Of a stretch of DNA of 64,000 bases, positions 1-26,131 are shown piece after piece. The notes under the pieces were generated by a model. It saw only the letters and a list, made by a program, of their open reading frames with translations. It did not search any database and was not told the origin of the DNA. Position 1 is the first letter of the stretch. Each line of letters opens with the position of its first letter. This stretch comes from Escarpia spicata (Eukaryota > Annelida > Polychaeta > Sabellida > Siboglinidae), in the NCBI GenBank assembly GCA_963995525.1, contig OZ023211.1, positions 59,307,127 through 59,371,126 on the forward strand, read 5' to 3'. Made by a program: the position numbers and the translations under genes.

Positions 1-2687
1 TATTTATATACAATTTAATGCACCTCATTTAATATGTGACCCATCTTAACGAAATGAGTCGCATGTCGGAATTTTTTTATATTGAGTTATTAGTAGCGTT
101 GGAAAGATCGGAATCTCTGCTTTCACGTGATCTGTCATGTAAGACGATATCTTAATTCTAACTGAAGTTATGGCTTAACAAACACATGTGGTGTAAAAAC
201 CTTCAATCCCCAAAACGGCTGTCAAAGTTGATGCAAAATATTCCTTGTTTCATTAAATGTACCTTAGTTACCCTGTACAGATCTTGCTAAAAGTTGGAAT
301 ACTCGAAGATAATGTCATTCTCAAGACATTGTGTTAATATGAATACATCTTTGTTAGAAAAAAATAGCATATTAATTTAATAATATAACTACCACCATTG
401 TTAAGAAAAGCGAAAAACCTGCACTACTATTATACCTTGGTTAGCAAGGACACATCTGGCTGAAATTTGGGTAACTCGCAGATAATGGCATTCTCGTGGT
501 GATATCCTATTAATATGAAAACAAAATCTTTTTTAGAAATATTTAACAATACAATTATTTGCCTATGTAATTACCATCCTTGTTGTGAAAAGCAAAAACC
601 TGCAGCACTATTACACCTTAGTTAGCATGGACATATCTGGCTGAAATTTGTAACACTTGAAGATAATGGCATTCTTGTGACATTCAATTACTATGAAAAC
701 AAATCTTTGTTTGAAATAATTAGCAATAACATTAACTGCATATGTAATTGCTAACCGCCATTGCTAACAAAAGCAAAAACCTGCACCAGCGTTATACCTT
801 AGATGGCATGGACATATCTGGCTGAAGTTTTGACAACTTGAAGACAGTGGCATTCTCATGATATTCTGTTAATAGGAAAACAAGATCTTTGTTAGAAAAT
901 AATTGCTTGTGTAATAACATTGTTAAGATAAATGAAGACAGGCAACAAAATTACACCAATGTATACATCATTTTTAGAGACAGTTGTCATTAGTATCTGT
1001 AACAAAGGTGGGTCAGTAAGAATATTATAAACTGTCAATCTGTACGCGATCACTTCCATCCGAATTTTACAGCTTCGCCACATTAAACGCCAGTATTCGC
1101 GTCTTCCTAATCGCTATGTGGGTCAGCACTGACGCGGTGGAAATACATGGTGCGCATGTGTGTGTTTACAGATTATGTAAATGACCCATAACTGAACCAA
1201 TGAGAACAGCTGCCTGGGTCACGCAGTTGCCGTTGCTACCACGTGATCCAAATTGTTTGCACAGCTGGCCAAAACAGGGGGCATCTACAAAGCACTCTGG
1301 AGGTCACAGAATGTAGTTATTAGCATATTTATGCCCATATATGGGAAGATGACACATCAAGCTTTTTGGTGATATCCAATATGTTAGGAGCGTCCCAAAA
1401 TTAGCGGCTGCGAACGCGTGCAATTACTGGCATTTTCGGCTTTATTTTAAGGAAAGCGAGCGGAACACTTTGTATAGCTCTACAAAAATCGCTTTTAAAT
1501 ACACAAAACAGAGTTAATTAGAGGGTATCTAGAGTAGCAATCGATAAAACGAATACCCAAAAATTATTTTCAGGGGAAATCTCAAAATCGATGGATTCGC
1601 GATTGTTTCACATAAACGGCATTTACGGAAAATCAGTTTTGCCGACATCCGACTCATTTTATTAAGTCACGTATGTATTTATATAATTTGTATTACTGTG
1701 TATGCAATTAATTTATTGTCTCTTTATTTTTTATATATTTATTATGTACTCTTTACTATATGGCTGCAAAACTTAATAAACGTATTATTATTATAATGTC
1801 TTGGCTCTTGCAGTTGCCTTTTATTGCAAATATGAACCTGAGATAGTTTCACTGAGGTAGTGAAGCAGAGTACAGCAGGATCCAGGAGCTCGTATGGAAA
1901 GTCCATATTTAAAAAAAATGTGTTGTTAAACATAAGGAGCTTTTTTTAAATGCTAAAGTCCCCACCGTATTATCGAGGACACTATTTCCGTGACACACAG
2001 ATGAAACTGCAGTACAGGAGAGAAACCAGTTTTAAAGAGCAAAAATTATGAACTCGTATGTTAGTAAAATGGTCGACTGAAATAGTCAAAGTTCTGGGCG
2101 TACTATAATCAAACTATCAGCTTGCAGCAGTCTGTCCATTGGAAATGTGATAATCCTTTCAATTTAACAATTCCAACCTTTGAATCTGCCATCTTATAAC
2201 CTGTCTTACTGCAGATGTAGAAAAACTCCAGAAATATCTGGACATTTGTAGAACTCATGATGTGGTACTTGAAATATATGTAATTTGATTGACAGTTTGA
2301 ATGAACAAAAATAAGAATGGTTTAGAAATATAAACAATTTATCTATTGGAAGTGCAGTTGTTAATAATAATAAAGGCATTTATGTGGTGCCCGATCAATC
2401 GAAATTGCTCTTTACATACATTCATAGTACTTAGTATTTTGTATAAAAGAAATGCTAACAAAATAACCATGTTAAAATTATATAACACTACTAGTAATAG
2501 AAAAAAAAAATGATCATAAAACTACTAACAAAATAAATATACTAAGATATTCTAAAAACTACTTTGAACATATTCATTTATACAAGTGACACCAAGGAAT
2601 TACCATAAATATGCTAAAAAAACTGATATAATAAAATGTACAATATGAAATTAATGCATGTAAAAAGTAGGATGTTTGTTGTTTCAG
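1..2687. other. stretch upstream of the first visible SAV1 exon
   Basis: This is AT-rich, non-coding-looking sequence. Apart from the imperfect 181-base tandem repeat listed separately, I see no exon with a convincing frame and splice sites. It is probably an intron of the Salvador gene, because the first visible exon begins in mid-codon after a good acceptor. The WW-domain exons expected upstream were not found here and probably lie left of the window. Confidence 0.5.
230..940. repeat. imperfect tandem repeat, period about 181 bases
   Basis: About four diverged copies follow one another. Anchor phrases (aaaacctgcac, then ggacatatctggctgaa, then gataatggcattct) recur near 412, 594 and 775, and a more diverged copy lies before 412. 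The spacing between anchors is 181-182 bases. It looks like a short satellite or a duplicated non-coding element. No coding potential is seen. Confidence 0.75.
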
Positions 2688-5602
2688 TTACTTCAGTAAT
2701 TCCGCCCAGTACCAACACCCGTGCTCCCCCCTCGGTCAACCCTACTTCATGTCCAATGTCCCTGTCAACTCACAACAGGCCCTGCTGCCACGCCCTGCCA
2801 TGGAGTACAGACAGCCCAATGTACTTGTTCCTGCCAATCCCTACTTGAACACAGGTAGGTTCATCCGCACAAGTGCCGTATTCAGTCTATTAAGTGTACA
2901 GTATTCTTAACACATATTTGAGACATGAAGATATATTACATTTTGTGTCCCAATAAGCGAACAGGGGTGTACACCCATTTTCTAGGGTTCCTTGGTATAG
3001 CCATCTCAGTAGATGTTACTGGCAAGCGATTTATGCATCTTATGTATGAGCAACAGGATAAATTAGGTGAACCTTTTGCATTTTGCATTGGAGATCGCAG
3101 TCACATTGTCAGATGTAGCTAAAGCAGGGGTGTATGCTAATTAGGGTATATATATGCTTAATTTGGTAATAGTAATATTAATCTTCTACATCGCTTGAAT
3201 CCCCACGGACATGAGCTCAGAGGTGTAACAAAATAGAACTGAAATCATGAACAAAAAGATCATCGTCCTAGTGAAGGACCATAGAAGATTTTGAGTGGAA
3301 ATGCAATTTAAATAAGTTTTTGTGGTTGATAGCTATAGTTTCAGATAATTTTCAAATGATGAGGAATTCATTGTGTACATAGGTACAATTACAGAAAAAA
3401 GTGCACGTGCCAAGATTAAGCCTTGTTTTAGGGACACAAATTTGTATGGAAGATGATCTCAGCTTTAAAGATCCTCCTCGTTTCGATTTTATACTCATCA
3501 CATTTCAAACTCATTTGGCCAAAAAATTAAACTGTCTAATAGCGATTTTGGCTGACTCATTTGTATATATTTGTTATTTAATTTTGATGAAATCGTGGAA
3601 TAAACCATTACATTATTGTTTAATATATCTGCTTAAAATTCTGCAAAACAATTGCGAAAGTGGCCTAGCTCTGTAGACTATAGTAGCACAAGTTGTAGAG
3701 GTAAGACACATTATTATCAGCATCTATAGTTGTTTGTATAATGTGTGTGTATATATATAAATATATTTATTAATCATGTAATGGTTTATTCCATGATTTC
3801 ATCAAAAATATTGATATGTATATATATATATATATTATTATTATATACATATATACCTAATGGCAGCATATGCAGACCGCTCCATTATGACAGATAAATA
3901 GGATATACATCGTCAGAAAACAAAACTCTCAAAGTCACAAATGTGTGCAAATAATTCATTTAATTATATGTTGGGTTATACTGCGTGTACAAACAGCCCA
4001 AATTTTAAAATAAAACATTCATGCAACAAGGGATCAAAACTTTAAGCAGACCTGCTTTGGTCTGTTTAAAAACAAAGATCTGCTCTCTGGCATATTTGGT
4101 CTGCGAATGATGTGGTTTGGAATATATATATATATATATAAATATATATATTTGTATTAAACGTTTTGATTACAATTTGTTACCCTTGAACTGTGACAGG
4201 TAATGTTCATGTATGTGAGACATTGTACACTTTGCCCCAGTGTGTATGACTGATGTGCTGCTGTTACAGAGGTGCCGGAGTGGCTGTATGTTTACTGGAA
4301 CGCCCCGCCCGAGACCGACCACAAACTCAAGGTACGTCAGTCCTAATGAAGACATTCCACAAATTTAACAACATTTTAAAAGAAATCAGTCTGTTGCTAG
4401 TTTTTTATGTATTAATTAATATAATGTTCTCATGACTATAAGACAATAACTGTATGTTGAAGTCTGCAAAATTGTGTTTAGTAAACCCTTGCAACGTTTG
4501 CTATTTGGAAGATACGACCCCGGAGCATGTTCCAAAAAAAAATATTATTGGCAATATAGCCGAGCAGGGCTGAGTTGACCACAATACCCTTTAATGTTCA
4601 AAAATTTTCCTACGTTCAACACCTCAAACTTCATGTTACAAATTAATTTTCTGGCTAATTCCGTCTAGAAGAACAGACTGTCTCCCTTGAAAAGACTCAT
4701 CCAAAACAACAAACTCCAGATGTCAACTGAATAAAGAACATCTGTCTGTCAGTTTGTTTTAAACATTTACAACTACCTGAGGCTGACTGTGACTCAATAA
4801 AACAGCACCTTTTCATAATTAGCATTACATAGTTCATTCCGTAACCACATAAACTGTGGTTTAAACTTTCTATAAAAGTTAAGAAGGCTAGTCAAGTAAT
4901 AATGATATTAGTATAGGGACATAACAGATGGGAAGTCTGTAGAGCGTGAACAGTGGAGGGGAAAATCTTACGATAGAGATCTTTGTAAAAAAAACCTGCT
5001 AAAGCTGTGCAGCCATGTAAGAATTAGTTGGTCTCACCCCCTTGGAATGTATGAAAGGTTTCGGGGAAAACGAGATAAATCCATTTAAATTTTTGCGAAA
5101 ATCTTTTGTGTTTCGTCCTCTGAGAAATCTTGAACACGATATTGGGATATCTTGAGAATCAATGTCAAAGCAATTGGCAGCAAATGCTGCAAACTCTATT
5201 ATAGATTTCTATTTTGAAATTTTGCCCAATCGGACATTTCACATATATTGGCATCGATTGTGTTTTTATCTTAACCCTTCATATATATTGATTCATTGAG
5301 CATTTCTGCGGGTTTTGGTGTTTGTATGTTGTTGTATATTGTTGCAGTGGGAACTGTTCCGTCTACCTGAGCTCATGTGTGCTGACGCTATGCTCAACCG
5401 ACTCTTCAAACAAGGCCTGGAGCAGATCGTCATGAGCTATGAGGCGTACCGAATGGCCCTCATCCGCGAGATGGCCCGCTGTAGCCAGGAGAAGAAGGCT
5501 TCTGGCCAACAGAGGGCGCTACAAAACACCCCACACAATGCCCAAGAAAAGTCCACTTCTGGCCAGCAGAGGGCGCTACAGACCATGCCGTTGAACGTTT
5601 AG
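2688..5602 (+). CDS. SAV1: Salvador homolog, 3' exons with SARAH domain (5' partial)
   Basis: Three exons join in frame: 2688-2854, 4270-4331 and 5348-5602 (stop TAG). Acceptors (tttcag, ttacag, ttgcag) and donors (gtaggt, gtacgt) are canonical and the phases agree. The first exon encodes a Gln/Pro/Tyr/Asn-rich linker. The second and third give VPEWLYVYWNAP, then a WELFRLPEL...LEQIVMSYEAYR helix. That is the layout of the C-terminal SARAH domain of Salvador, which pairs with the SARAH helix of Hippo/MST kinases and scaffolds them with Warts/LATS. After the SARAH helix comes a polar tail with a duplicated SGQQRALQ block. The WW domains usual in the family are upstream and not seen. It converges on the CCDC42-like gene. 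The family assignment rests on recognised motif order; no alignment was run. Confidence 0.87.
2855..5347 (+). other. SAV1 introns (2855-4269 and 4332-5347)
   Basis: Both introns are AT-rich, with several (TA)n runs near 3750-3840 and 4120-4150. I see no nested gene or recognisable transposon protein. The first starts gtaggt and ends ttacag; the second starts gtacgt and ends ttgcag. Confidence 0.7.
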
Positions 5603-7889
5603 GAAGTTGTGATGATTGTGTTGAGTGGACGTTATTTTCGGTGCGTTCTCACAGTACGCGTTGGATCAGAACAGTCATGTACAGAAATTATGTTTTTTCA
5701 CTTCCGCCTGAAAGGTTTCATTGCTTGAAGTCGAAAGTGCTACATTTGTTGTGTTGATTCACAAGATGCACTGCTTTTCACTGCAATCTCTTCATTTGCA
5801 CACATGCTTTAAATCAAAAAATTCTTAAGAAATTGCTTTTAGTTCTTTAGTGAAGCAGGAAATACTGCTTTCAAATCGTGATATTGAAGTTTTTTCAGCC
5901 AGACCCCCCGTTTCCATGGTAACAAACAATGGCTGCCATTTTGAGCAAACATTGGCAAATTTTGAAACACTGCCATTTGTTACTGAACCCATATATAGTT
6001 ATAATTCTTGCAAATCTATATTCTCTATAAATTCTATTATCTAATGATCAGTGCATTTTTTGAAATGTGTTTTTATTATTAAAAATTTTTTGGGGTAAAA
6101 TACAAAAAAAATCTTGTTTTTGGCAACAAATATGGCTGTATTTTTCAAACTATTCATGATTTTAAAAAGTGTCAAATTATTGCACACAGTAGAATATGCT
6201 GAATGCAACACTGAAAACATTATTTATGTAGCATAATTATTCCCAGAGATATCCCGTTTCCAAATGCAGAAATTTGAAGAAAAACGTTTTTGAGAAAATG
6301 GCTGTCGAAGATTGCATAATGGATTTCATTACATGATATCGACATGCTTGATCCATGACTAAAACTCGCTTACAAAGGTATCATAATCTGGCAGAAAACC
6401 ATTTTCAGTATTTCTTTGTCAAAAACCAATTCACCTGGGGTGTCTGGCCTTAAATCAACAGTAACTTAATTAATATGTTGATTCAGATTTCAAAACTGAC
6501 TTTATCAGAGTGAAAAGCTTTGAATCGATCTGAATGTAATTGTGGCGATTTTAAATTGGGCATTTGATTGTTGTAACTGTAAGGTGGCCACCCAGAGTGA
6601 CATATATCATATCATATTTATTGTGGGCAGGAGAATGCAAGGACACTGAGTGAAATGAGCAGGATGGTGTTTTCAATGATCTCAGCCTTAACAGTGACCT
6701 TGTGTTGTTGCTTATTGTATAGTTATATATAGCTGCAGAGTATTTATTACTTGTCCTATGATCAGCTTTCAAAATTAATAATTTCAATATTGATGTGTTT
6801 TCAGTGTCCGTAATTATATTATGCATATCTACTGAGTAGCTTTCAGTGTTGGAGAATACGTCATATTTACTTACAAAAATTGGTAATGTCCAGTTGCTCT
6901 GGAATAGTTTCAGTTACAGTGTTCAGATCATATATGTTTGAAATTGAAACGTAAATGTTTCAGAGACATTGAAATCACAGTGAAACAATATTTCTTTATA
7001 TACTATTACAGCAAGGTCATTGATACTATAAAGTCATTTTCCGATTTAAATACAAAACCTTAGATAGCATATTTAACATCTTGCAGAGGTTTGTTTCTAT
7101 CATTAAACTTCAATTAATCTGACCTGCTAACAAAGCAGGGAATATATAAACCGTTTTATGCGTATTTCTAAAATGACATGGCACAAAAAGAGCAAGCGTT
7201 CATGTGAATATGATGAAGTCATAATATTTATTGATTCACCTAGGTATTAATATGTCCTGATTGTCCTAACAAAATATTAATTTGATTGTTTTTAGTCTTT
7301 TTCCCGATAAAGAAAAGAAATTTCCCATGATTTTGCAGAGATTCATGAAGATCCGTAACTGAAATGGTTTAAAATGCATTGCACAAACATGAGTGAATAT
7401 AACAATGTTGTGAAACAACAACAGAAACACCAGATGTGTGCACTTTTTAAGTTAATTAAAAGTACTTCATAAAGTGTATTTTAATTACATTGAAATATTG
7501 CCATTGTAACTGGACTTGGTGTGGTGTTGTGTCGAAATGGCATAACATATTTCTGTCATAGCAGTGTGCCAGTGCATGCATTACATAGTACATGTACTGT
7601 TTTACTGTTAGACTTGGATTGTTTCAACAGTTGTATTGGTGTTGTAGAAAGCCTGCGTGGAGTAGAGGCGAGTATGGTACAACTAAACACGCTCTTGTTG
7701 CATGGTTTTTGCTCTGCAGTATTAATTAAAGTCTACAGGATGCCTTAGCCCTGAGGTATATTATTGGCTCTGTTCTACTTCTAGCTGGGTCAAATTAAGA
7801 CACATATGTTTATGTATTGTGTTTGTACTTGAGCCTATGAGCAATACGCTGCACTGAAGGGCGGCAGTCTGATGTAGATCGGGCCAAAA

Positions 7890-7995
7890 TGTTGTTGTGC
7901 CAGATAGTGATAGGTTGAAATGCATTGGGTCAGATTGTAATGGGTTGAAATGCATTGGGCCAGATTGTAATGGGTTTAAATGCATTGGGCCAGAG
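7890..7995. repeat. 30-base tandem repeat, about 3.5 copies
   Basis: The phrase gttgaaatgcattggg recurs at 7914 and 7944, and again with one change at 7974, followed each time by (t/c)cagattgtaatgg or a variant. The exact 30-base spacing shows a small minisatellite. Confidence 0.8.
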
Positions 7996-8632
7996 GGGTG
8001 AAATGGGTGGAGATGCTCTGCCCTAACATGCACCATGCCATAGTGCATTGAGTCAGAACTCTTATCGACTTGTTGGATCCAAACACTTGTAGGTTGTGAG
8101 AATTTTCCAGAATGGGAAACTGTGTTGTACATATCTCATTTTCAATGATGGTGTATGAATTTACTGATAGGATGAGTTTTTTACAAATATAATGCTGCTG
8201 CTTGTGTCAAAATGACGCATGAAAATAAAATGTTTCATCCGGAGTACAATGATAGTAAAATAAGCTCGGGAAATGTCCATGTTTTGCGATAAGTTGTTTT
8301 ATTTACAAAAATCAAGCCATGTTTGAAGGTAGATTGGAAGTCATAGACAAAAGCTATGGTGCATTCTTTATGAAGGATTAACTGTGGTGAAATGTGATAA
8401 AATGGATTAAGAAGTACCGTACCGAAGGATGATGAAGTTGATAGCTGTGTAATGAAACAAGCACCACATAGCACCTGACAGAGGCCTGTGTGTGGATGCA
8501 GCAGCCGTGTGAGATCACAGGCTTCAAAAGAAATGAGATTATGTGATTAACTGCATCAGTGATGGCAATTGTCCGAACCAATGTTCGCAGTACAAGGAAC
8601 ATTATCGATTTCTAGGCATATGTTTACATTTT

Positions 8633-8770
8633 GGTGGAACCTCACCGATTACTGTGGAATCATGCTTGGGAATGGGTCAAAGTGACTTAAATAGCAAGGT
8701 GAAAATAATTTGGGACTGTCCTAAGGTGACCATAATTGTGAGGTGACACGAAGGTGACCGTAAACGGACG
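8633..8770. mobile_element. MITE copy, gaacctc/ggtgacc terminal repeat family
   Basis: It begins ggtggaacctcacc, contains aaagtgacttaaatagcaaggtg and aaggtgaccataattgtgagg, and ends ggtgaccgtaaacgg. The same phrases occur at 16945-17040, 22343-22570 and 38784-38934. The ends resemble pogo/Tigger-type terminal inverted repeats. No transposase is present. Confidence 0.6.
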
Positions 8771-11061
8771 TTTGAATGTATAGTAATATAAACAAATATG
8801 AAAGATACATTTTGATTGGGGTCTGCACTTCCATGATATAGTGAAAGGTATCTGGGTACTATTTCACAAACATTCCTATGAGTTCGTAAGCTCAATTTGG
8901 CTCTTTAAAATCTATTTCTCTCCTTGACAGTGATATACGGAAAACACTCAAGACTAGAAGTACCACTGGGACACTTTGGCCGGTGTCTCACAGAAATGAC
9001 GTCCTCACTGATATGGCTGCAGCTTTTTGCATTTTTAAACAGCTGTTTAAATTAACAACACATTTTGTTTAATGTTGGGTATTCATTAGAAGCGCGTTAT
9101 CTTCGTGAAATGGTCCCCAGGACTGTTTCGTTAGAGTCGACTCTTCTACTGGGTGCTGTACGGTGTGTGACACAATGTCAGTGCACAACAAACAGCCTGA
9201 AGTATTTCACGTTTCTGGTGCATAGCATTGTATAGACTGCGACTGTGTACAAGTTCTGGCTCTTGTGCAACAATGTCATGTACAGATGATTATTCTTAAC
9301 GTGTATTGATGACGATAATTATGTGAATGTGGAATATATAAAAACATCTTTGATGTGTGTGATATCTTGATTTTGAGGTACTGGGTAATCAGTTCTTCAG
9401 ATGCATGTAAACATTGCCATTGGTATAGCTGCCAAATTCTGACTTTCAAAATCTTGTAGATTCAAGATTTGTTGCGAGTCTCAGCTTCATTTGACTTCGG
9501 AAAAGATGGGGAGGGGGTGCTGTTAAATATTTTTCATGTCGATGTTTACAATTTTTTAAGGCTGCCAGAAACCTTGATAAAAGTTTTTATTCTTTTCCGG
9601 GAGTCCGGGAGATTCACAACAGATCCATAGGTAACATGTTATTGGACGACAAGAAAATCAAAATATCTACAATAGGTTTTTATTTGTGAACTTACAAAAC
9701 ACAAACCACCATTGCAGAAATAAATGGTGATCTCAGGCTCTGGACGCTACTTTGTAACACAGCATCCTATCATGTTTACATGTCAATACAGACTAATGTT
9801 GATACGTAGCAGTAGTCAAAAACATTGCTTAACTATATCTGGGGTTTAAATTGTAAAGTAAAAAATTAAGTATATCATTTTAAAAGAAAATATACCACAA
9901 GTTGTCACATTGAACAACAACTCGTCATGGTGCAACATCTGAGTAGGAATTAATTTTGATGGGGTAGTTATTCTCTGGCCAAAATGTATTCAAATATAAA
10001 TATTTTGTATAAATTGAATATGACCGTAGTAACATATAACAGTGATTGTATGCTATGTATATCAACATACACAACATTTAATTTGTACAGCTCTAAAATC
10101 AACAGCACAAAATTGACATCAATAACATTATCAAAATATAGTCACCATCAAGCAAAAGCACAGGACAATTAGTTACTGTTGTTTCTAAATTAATTACAAG
10201 CACACTTAATATCTGATAAGAACTTTCCTGCAAATAAATGCATGTTATAACAATCTAGCATTTATGTATAAAATACATGATACAAATCAAACCGATTGTG
10301 CTAACCTGAGAACAAATTAATCTGAAAATAACTGATACGTAGCACCAAAATTAGTAATCCTGCATTGATATAATATATAACATGCAATTCAAGCATAGTA
10401 CTGGACCTGTTGGTTAGCATTAAACAATATTGAAATTAGTCTCTTGTATTCTAAACTGCTACATTTTCTAAGCGACAACTATATCAGCGTTTGTTTAGTT
10501 AGATCACAGGCAGTAGCATTTGGATAATTAATAATTCCCAAAACTAATACTGTTGGTGTAAATGTCATTTTAGACACTCTCTGTCACTGGTATGCATGTT
10601 TGCCCATTTGCAGACCAAAATTATGCACAAGCACCATCAATTGAAGATATTTAGTCTATCCAGACTTCTGAAAATGTGTTCATATGATATTACAAGGAGG
10701 TCTTTCATAATTATATGGGCCATGATTACGTTTACATGCCAATCATAAATATTTTAACACAATATATATAAGATTTCACTTATAATGATATTACAAGTAT
10801 TATTTTACCACAATGTGCAGATTCTCTGTTAAACGTGAGAACTGTATCGGATGTGGTGCAATACAAAATAAATATAATTATATATTACTATACATAATTA
10901 TAGTTATTTTATATATAATATAACTCAACCGTCTGGTGAAATAGCAGATAACCTCCTTCACCTTAGCCAGATAATCTCTTTCATCCCAACCTAGGCTGCA
11001 CACAATCCTTACTCTCACTAATTAAGTCAGCCATTTCCGTGGCGCCCTCTGCTGGAATCAA

Positions 11062-23696
<12,635 letters not shown>

Positions 23697-23752
23697 CCTG
23701 CAGATTTGCGCAGATGTAAATAATCCCCAGTGACTCTCCGCTAAGACAACAA

Positions 23753-23765
23753 GTTACGTAGCGAC
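23753..23765. promoter_or_regulatory. possible RFX X-box upstream of the CCDC42-like gene
   Basis: GTTACGTAGCGAC is 57 bases upstream of the ATG. On - it reads GTCGCTACGTAAC, an imperfect palindrome that fits the RFX X-box (GTHNYY, short spacer, RRNAAC) with about one mismatch and a shortened spacer. RFX factors often drive ciliary genes from sites this close to the start. This is a motif match only. Confidence 0.3.
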
Positions 23766-23884
23766 CTCATGTAAACAACCGGCCGTCGCACCTTGGAGAT
23801 CAGTCACGTGGTGCGAGGGGGACACCGCGCAGTTTCAGAGGCCACGGCATTGGTGGTACTGGCCGGTGAACAGCGCACACACGA

Positions 23885-24080
23885 GACCCAGTGACGGGCG
23901 CAATACTTATAAGTATTCCAATACACAGTTTTGAGTGTTATGATATTACGTATTTGTAACACATTTTTTTTTCGAGGACAGGCGTGTATTAATATGAGTA
24001 TTCGCAAACCCAAATTATGAGTATTGTGCTAGGTAGTTGTAATTTTTGAATATTATGAAGTATTATTTTGTAATATTAAA
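23885..24080. repeat. AT-rich repeat with aatact/gagtatt words, segment 1
   Basis: It is dense in taagtattccaatac, gagtgttatgatatt, gtatttgtaacac and gagtatt. Similar wording recurs at 27460-27728 and 29386-29830. It may be one old AT-rich element cut apart by later insertions. Confidence 0.35.
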
Positions 24081-25167
24081 TTAAATTCAGTTGTAGACTC
24101 AACAGAACATGCACACATATTACTTACTTACTTACTTACTTGGAGAGTCTATTGGTGTCTTGCTGTGTCACGCGCCAGCACACTGAGCCGTATAGGAGCA
24201 CAGGGAGGACGTATTGCTCTTGTAGATTCTGAGTTTTGTTTTTTGGGGGTATACCGAGGATCTCCATAGGCACAATCGTTGTATATTTGCAAATGGTCAA
24301 TCAATCGTGTTTTGACGTATTCTTATGTACTTCCTTGGAGACTGATGATGCTGCCTAGGTAGGTGAACTTGTTCACGTATATATTCGAGTGCATGATTGT
24401 ACGTTAATCATGATAGGTTGCAGTGTCAGGTTGCTGTTTGTCAATATTTTTTTGGTCTTTTTTTGCATTAATTGAAAGACCGATGGAACTGGCTTGTTGC
24501 TCTAGGTTACTTATTTTCCTTTGCACTTGGTATCGATTGTGAGAAGGCAGAGTAAGATCATCTGCATAGATGAGCTTTTCGAGTGAAGAGCAGAGGTTCC
24601 ATCTGATGCCATTCCGCTGTTGGTTTATCATGTTTTTGTTGCCCAATCGATGGTTAGGGTGAACAGAAATTAAGACATGACACACCCTTGTCGGACACCA
24701 GATTTCAGAATGATTTTTGTTGTTTGAGTTTCCGACACTGCAGGAGAAATTCTTGTAGAAGATCTGGGTGAGTTTCACCAGATTTTCTGAAATTCCTTAG
24801 TGCCTCGGGATTTTCCAAAGGCTATCTCTGTGCACATTGTCGAATGCTTTTTCAAAATCCAAAAAATGGACATATATGTTTTCTCTGCCATTTGTTGCAT
24901 TGTTCTAGATCGAATGTACCGCAAAGTGAAGATGTGTTCGGTTGTTCCTCACAGTATTGTATTTGCAATATTTCAATCTTTAAGATTTGGTTTGTCCAAT
25001 TACGATTTTCAGTTGTTTCTCTCTCTTGTATTCGCTCCCATTTTTCCGCACTAATCCACTCTCTGTGCAGTCAGCTATTAGTGCCCCGTGTCTCTTTGTT
25101 GGTTTGATAGTGTAGAGAATTTAGAATGATAACGCACATAGTATCAATCTTCTTAATTGCTGAATGT

Positions 25168-26131
25168 TGTACAGGCTCCGAAAAGCCAATTTATATGCAA
25201 ATGACTATAGCTGAGGTGGGGGATTTGTTTACATTTGAGGCCATCTGGTTTTGGGGAGGCAAGAACCTTATACAGGGGCCTTTGTTCAGAAGGTTACTGT
25301 AAGTTCACTGGCACCCTGCCAAGATTTCTAGAGAACCCTAGACTTTGGAAATGACATAATCAAGGGACAGCGTCTGACCCAAGGCTACACATTTAGCTGT
25401 ATATAAGGCGGGCTTTAATGAGGATGGCTGGCTGTCAGGAGATGCAGCCAGACACTTCGTAGGCTGGCTGTTGGGGGATACAGCCAGACACTGTTTGTTA
25501 GAACAGGCCCGAAGATGCATGCTGGAGCTGTGTGTACACAACACAGGCCAGTGATGTATCATGGCGACTACTGGGGCACACTGCCGGAGGAACGTTTCTC
25601 GTGAAGCACTGTCACCGAGCGCCCTGCGAGAAGTACTAAAAGACTCTCGCAGTACACCCGTGACAATCAGTTATTCCCAGACTCGGTGAGTAACTCGGTT
25701 GCTGTAATAGCCGCCGCCGTCTGAACCTAGCTATTGTTCTGACATATAGAATATATATCGGTTACAATTCGGTTGTTGTAATAGCCGCCGCTGTCTGACC
25801 CTATTGTTCGGACATTTAGGATATATCGGTTACAATTCGGTTGCTGTAATAGCCGCCGCCGTCTGAACCTAGTGTTCGGACATTTATAATATATCGGTTA
25901 CAATTCGGTTGCTGTAATAGCCGCCGCCGTCTGAACCTATTGTTCTGACCTTTATAACTGGGTAGTATTTAGCAGACATAGCCGTATACTGTGTATTAGA
26001 TTGTGTATTGGTAGGGTTTTCCGCATATAATAAACTGTGAAAACGTATAACCTGACTTATCATTAGTACGACCGAGTGAGTGAAAGTGTGCCCGTATGCT
26101 TCTCTGCCGACCGCTGGCCGCAAACGCTACA
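25168..26131 (+). mobile_element. solo LTR inside the LINE relic
   Basis: The segment begins tgtacagg and ends cgctaca. It has a TATA-like gtatataaggcggg at 25399-25412 and AATAAA near 26027, about 100 bases before the right end, as in a U3-R-U5 LTR on +. It separates the endonuclease part from the reverse-transcriptase part of the LINE. I see no clear target duplication, so the exact ends are uncertain by a few bases. Confidence 0.6.
25696..25958. repeat. 68-72-base tandem repeat, four copies, within the LTR
   Basis: Copies start near 25698, 25771, 25839 and 25907 with ggttgctgtaatagccgccg, then tctgaacct, gttcggacat and atatatcggttacaattc. The copies are very similar. They lie between the TATA-like site and the AATAAA of the solo LTR. 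Confidence 0.88.

Larger units (their letters stand above)
5603..11061. other. SAV1 3' UTR and convergent spacer
   Basis: There is no convincing exon between the SAV1 stop and the CCDC42-like stop. The left part is probably 3' UTR; an AATAAA occurs at 8224-8229 but its use is not shown. A 30-base tandem repeat and one MITE copy lie here and are listed separately. The rest is AT-rich. Confidence 0.6.
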
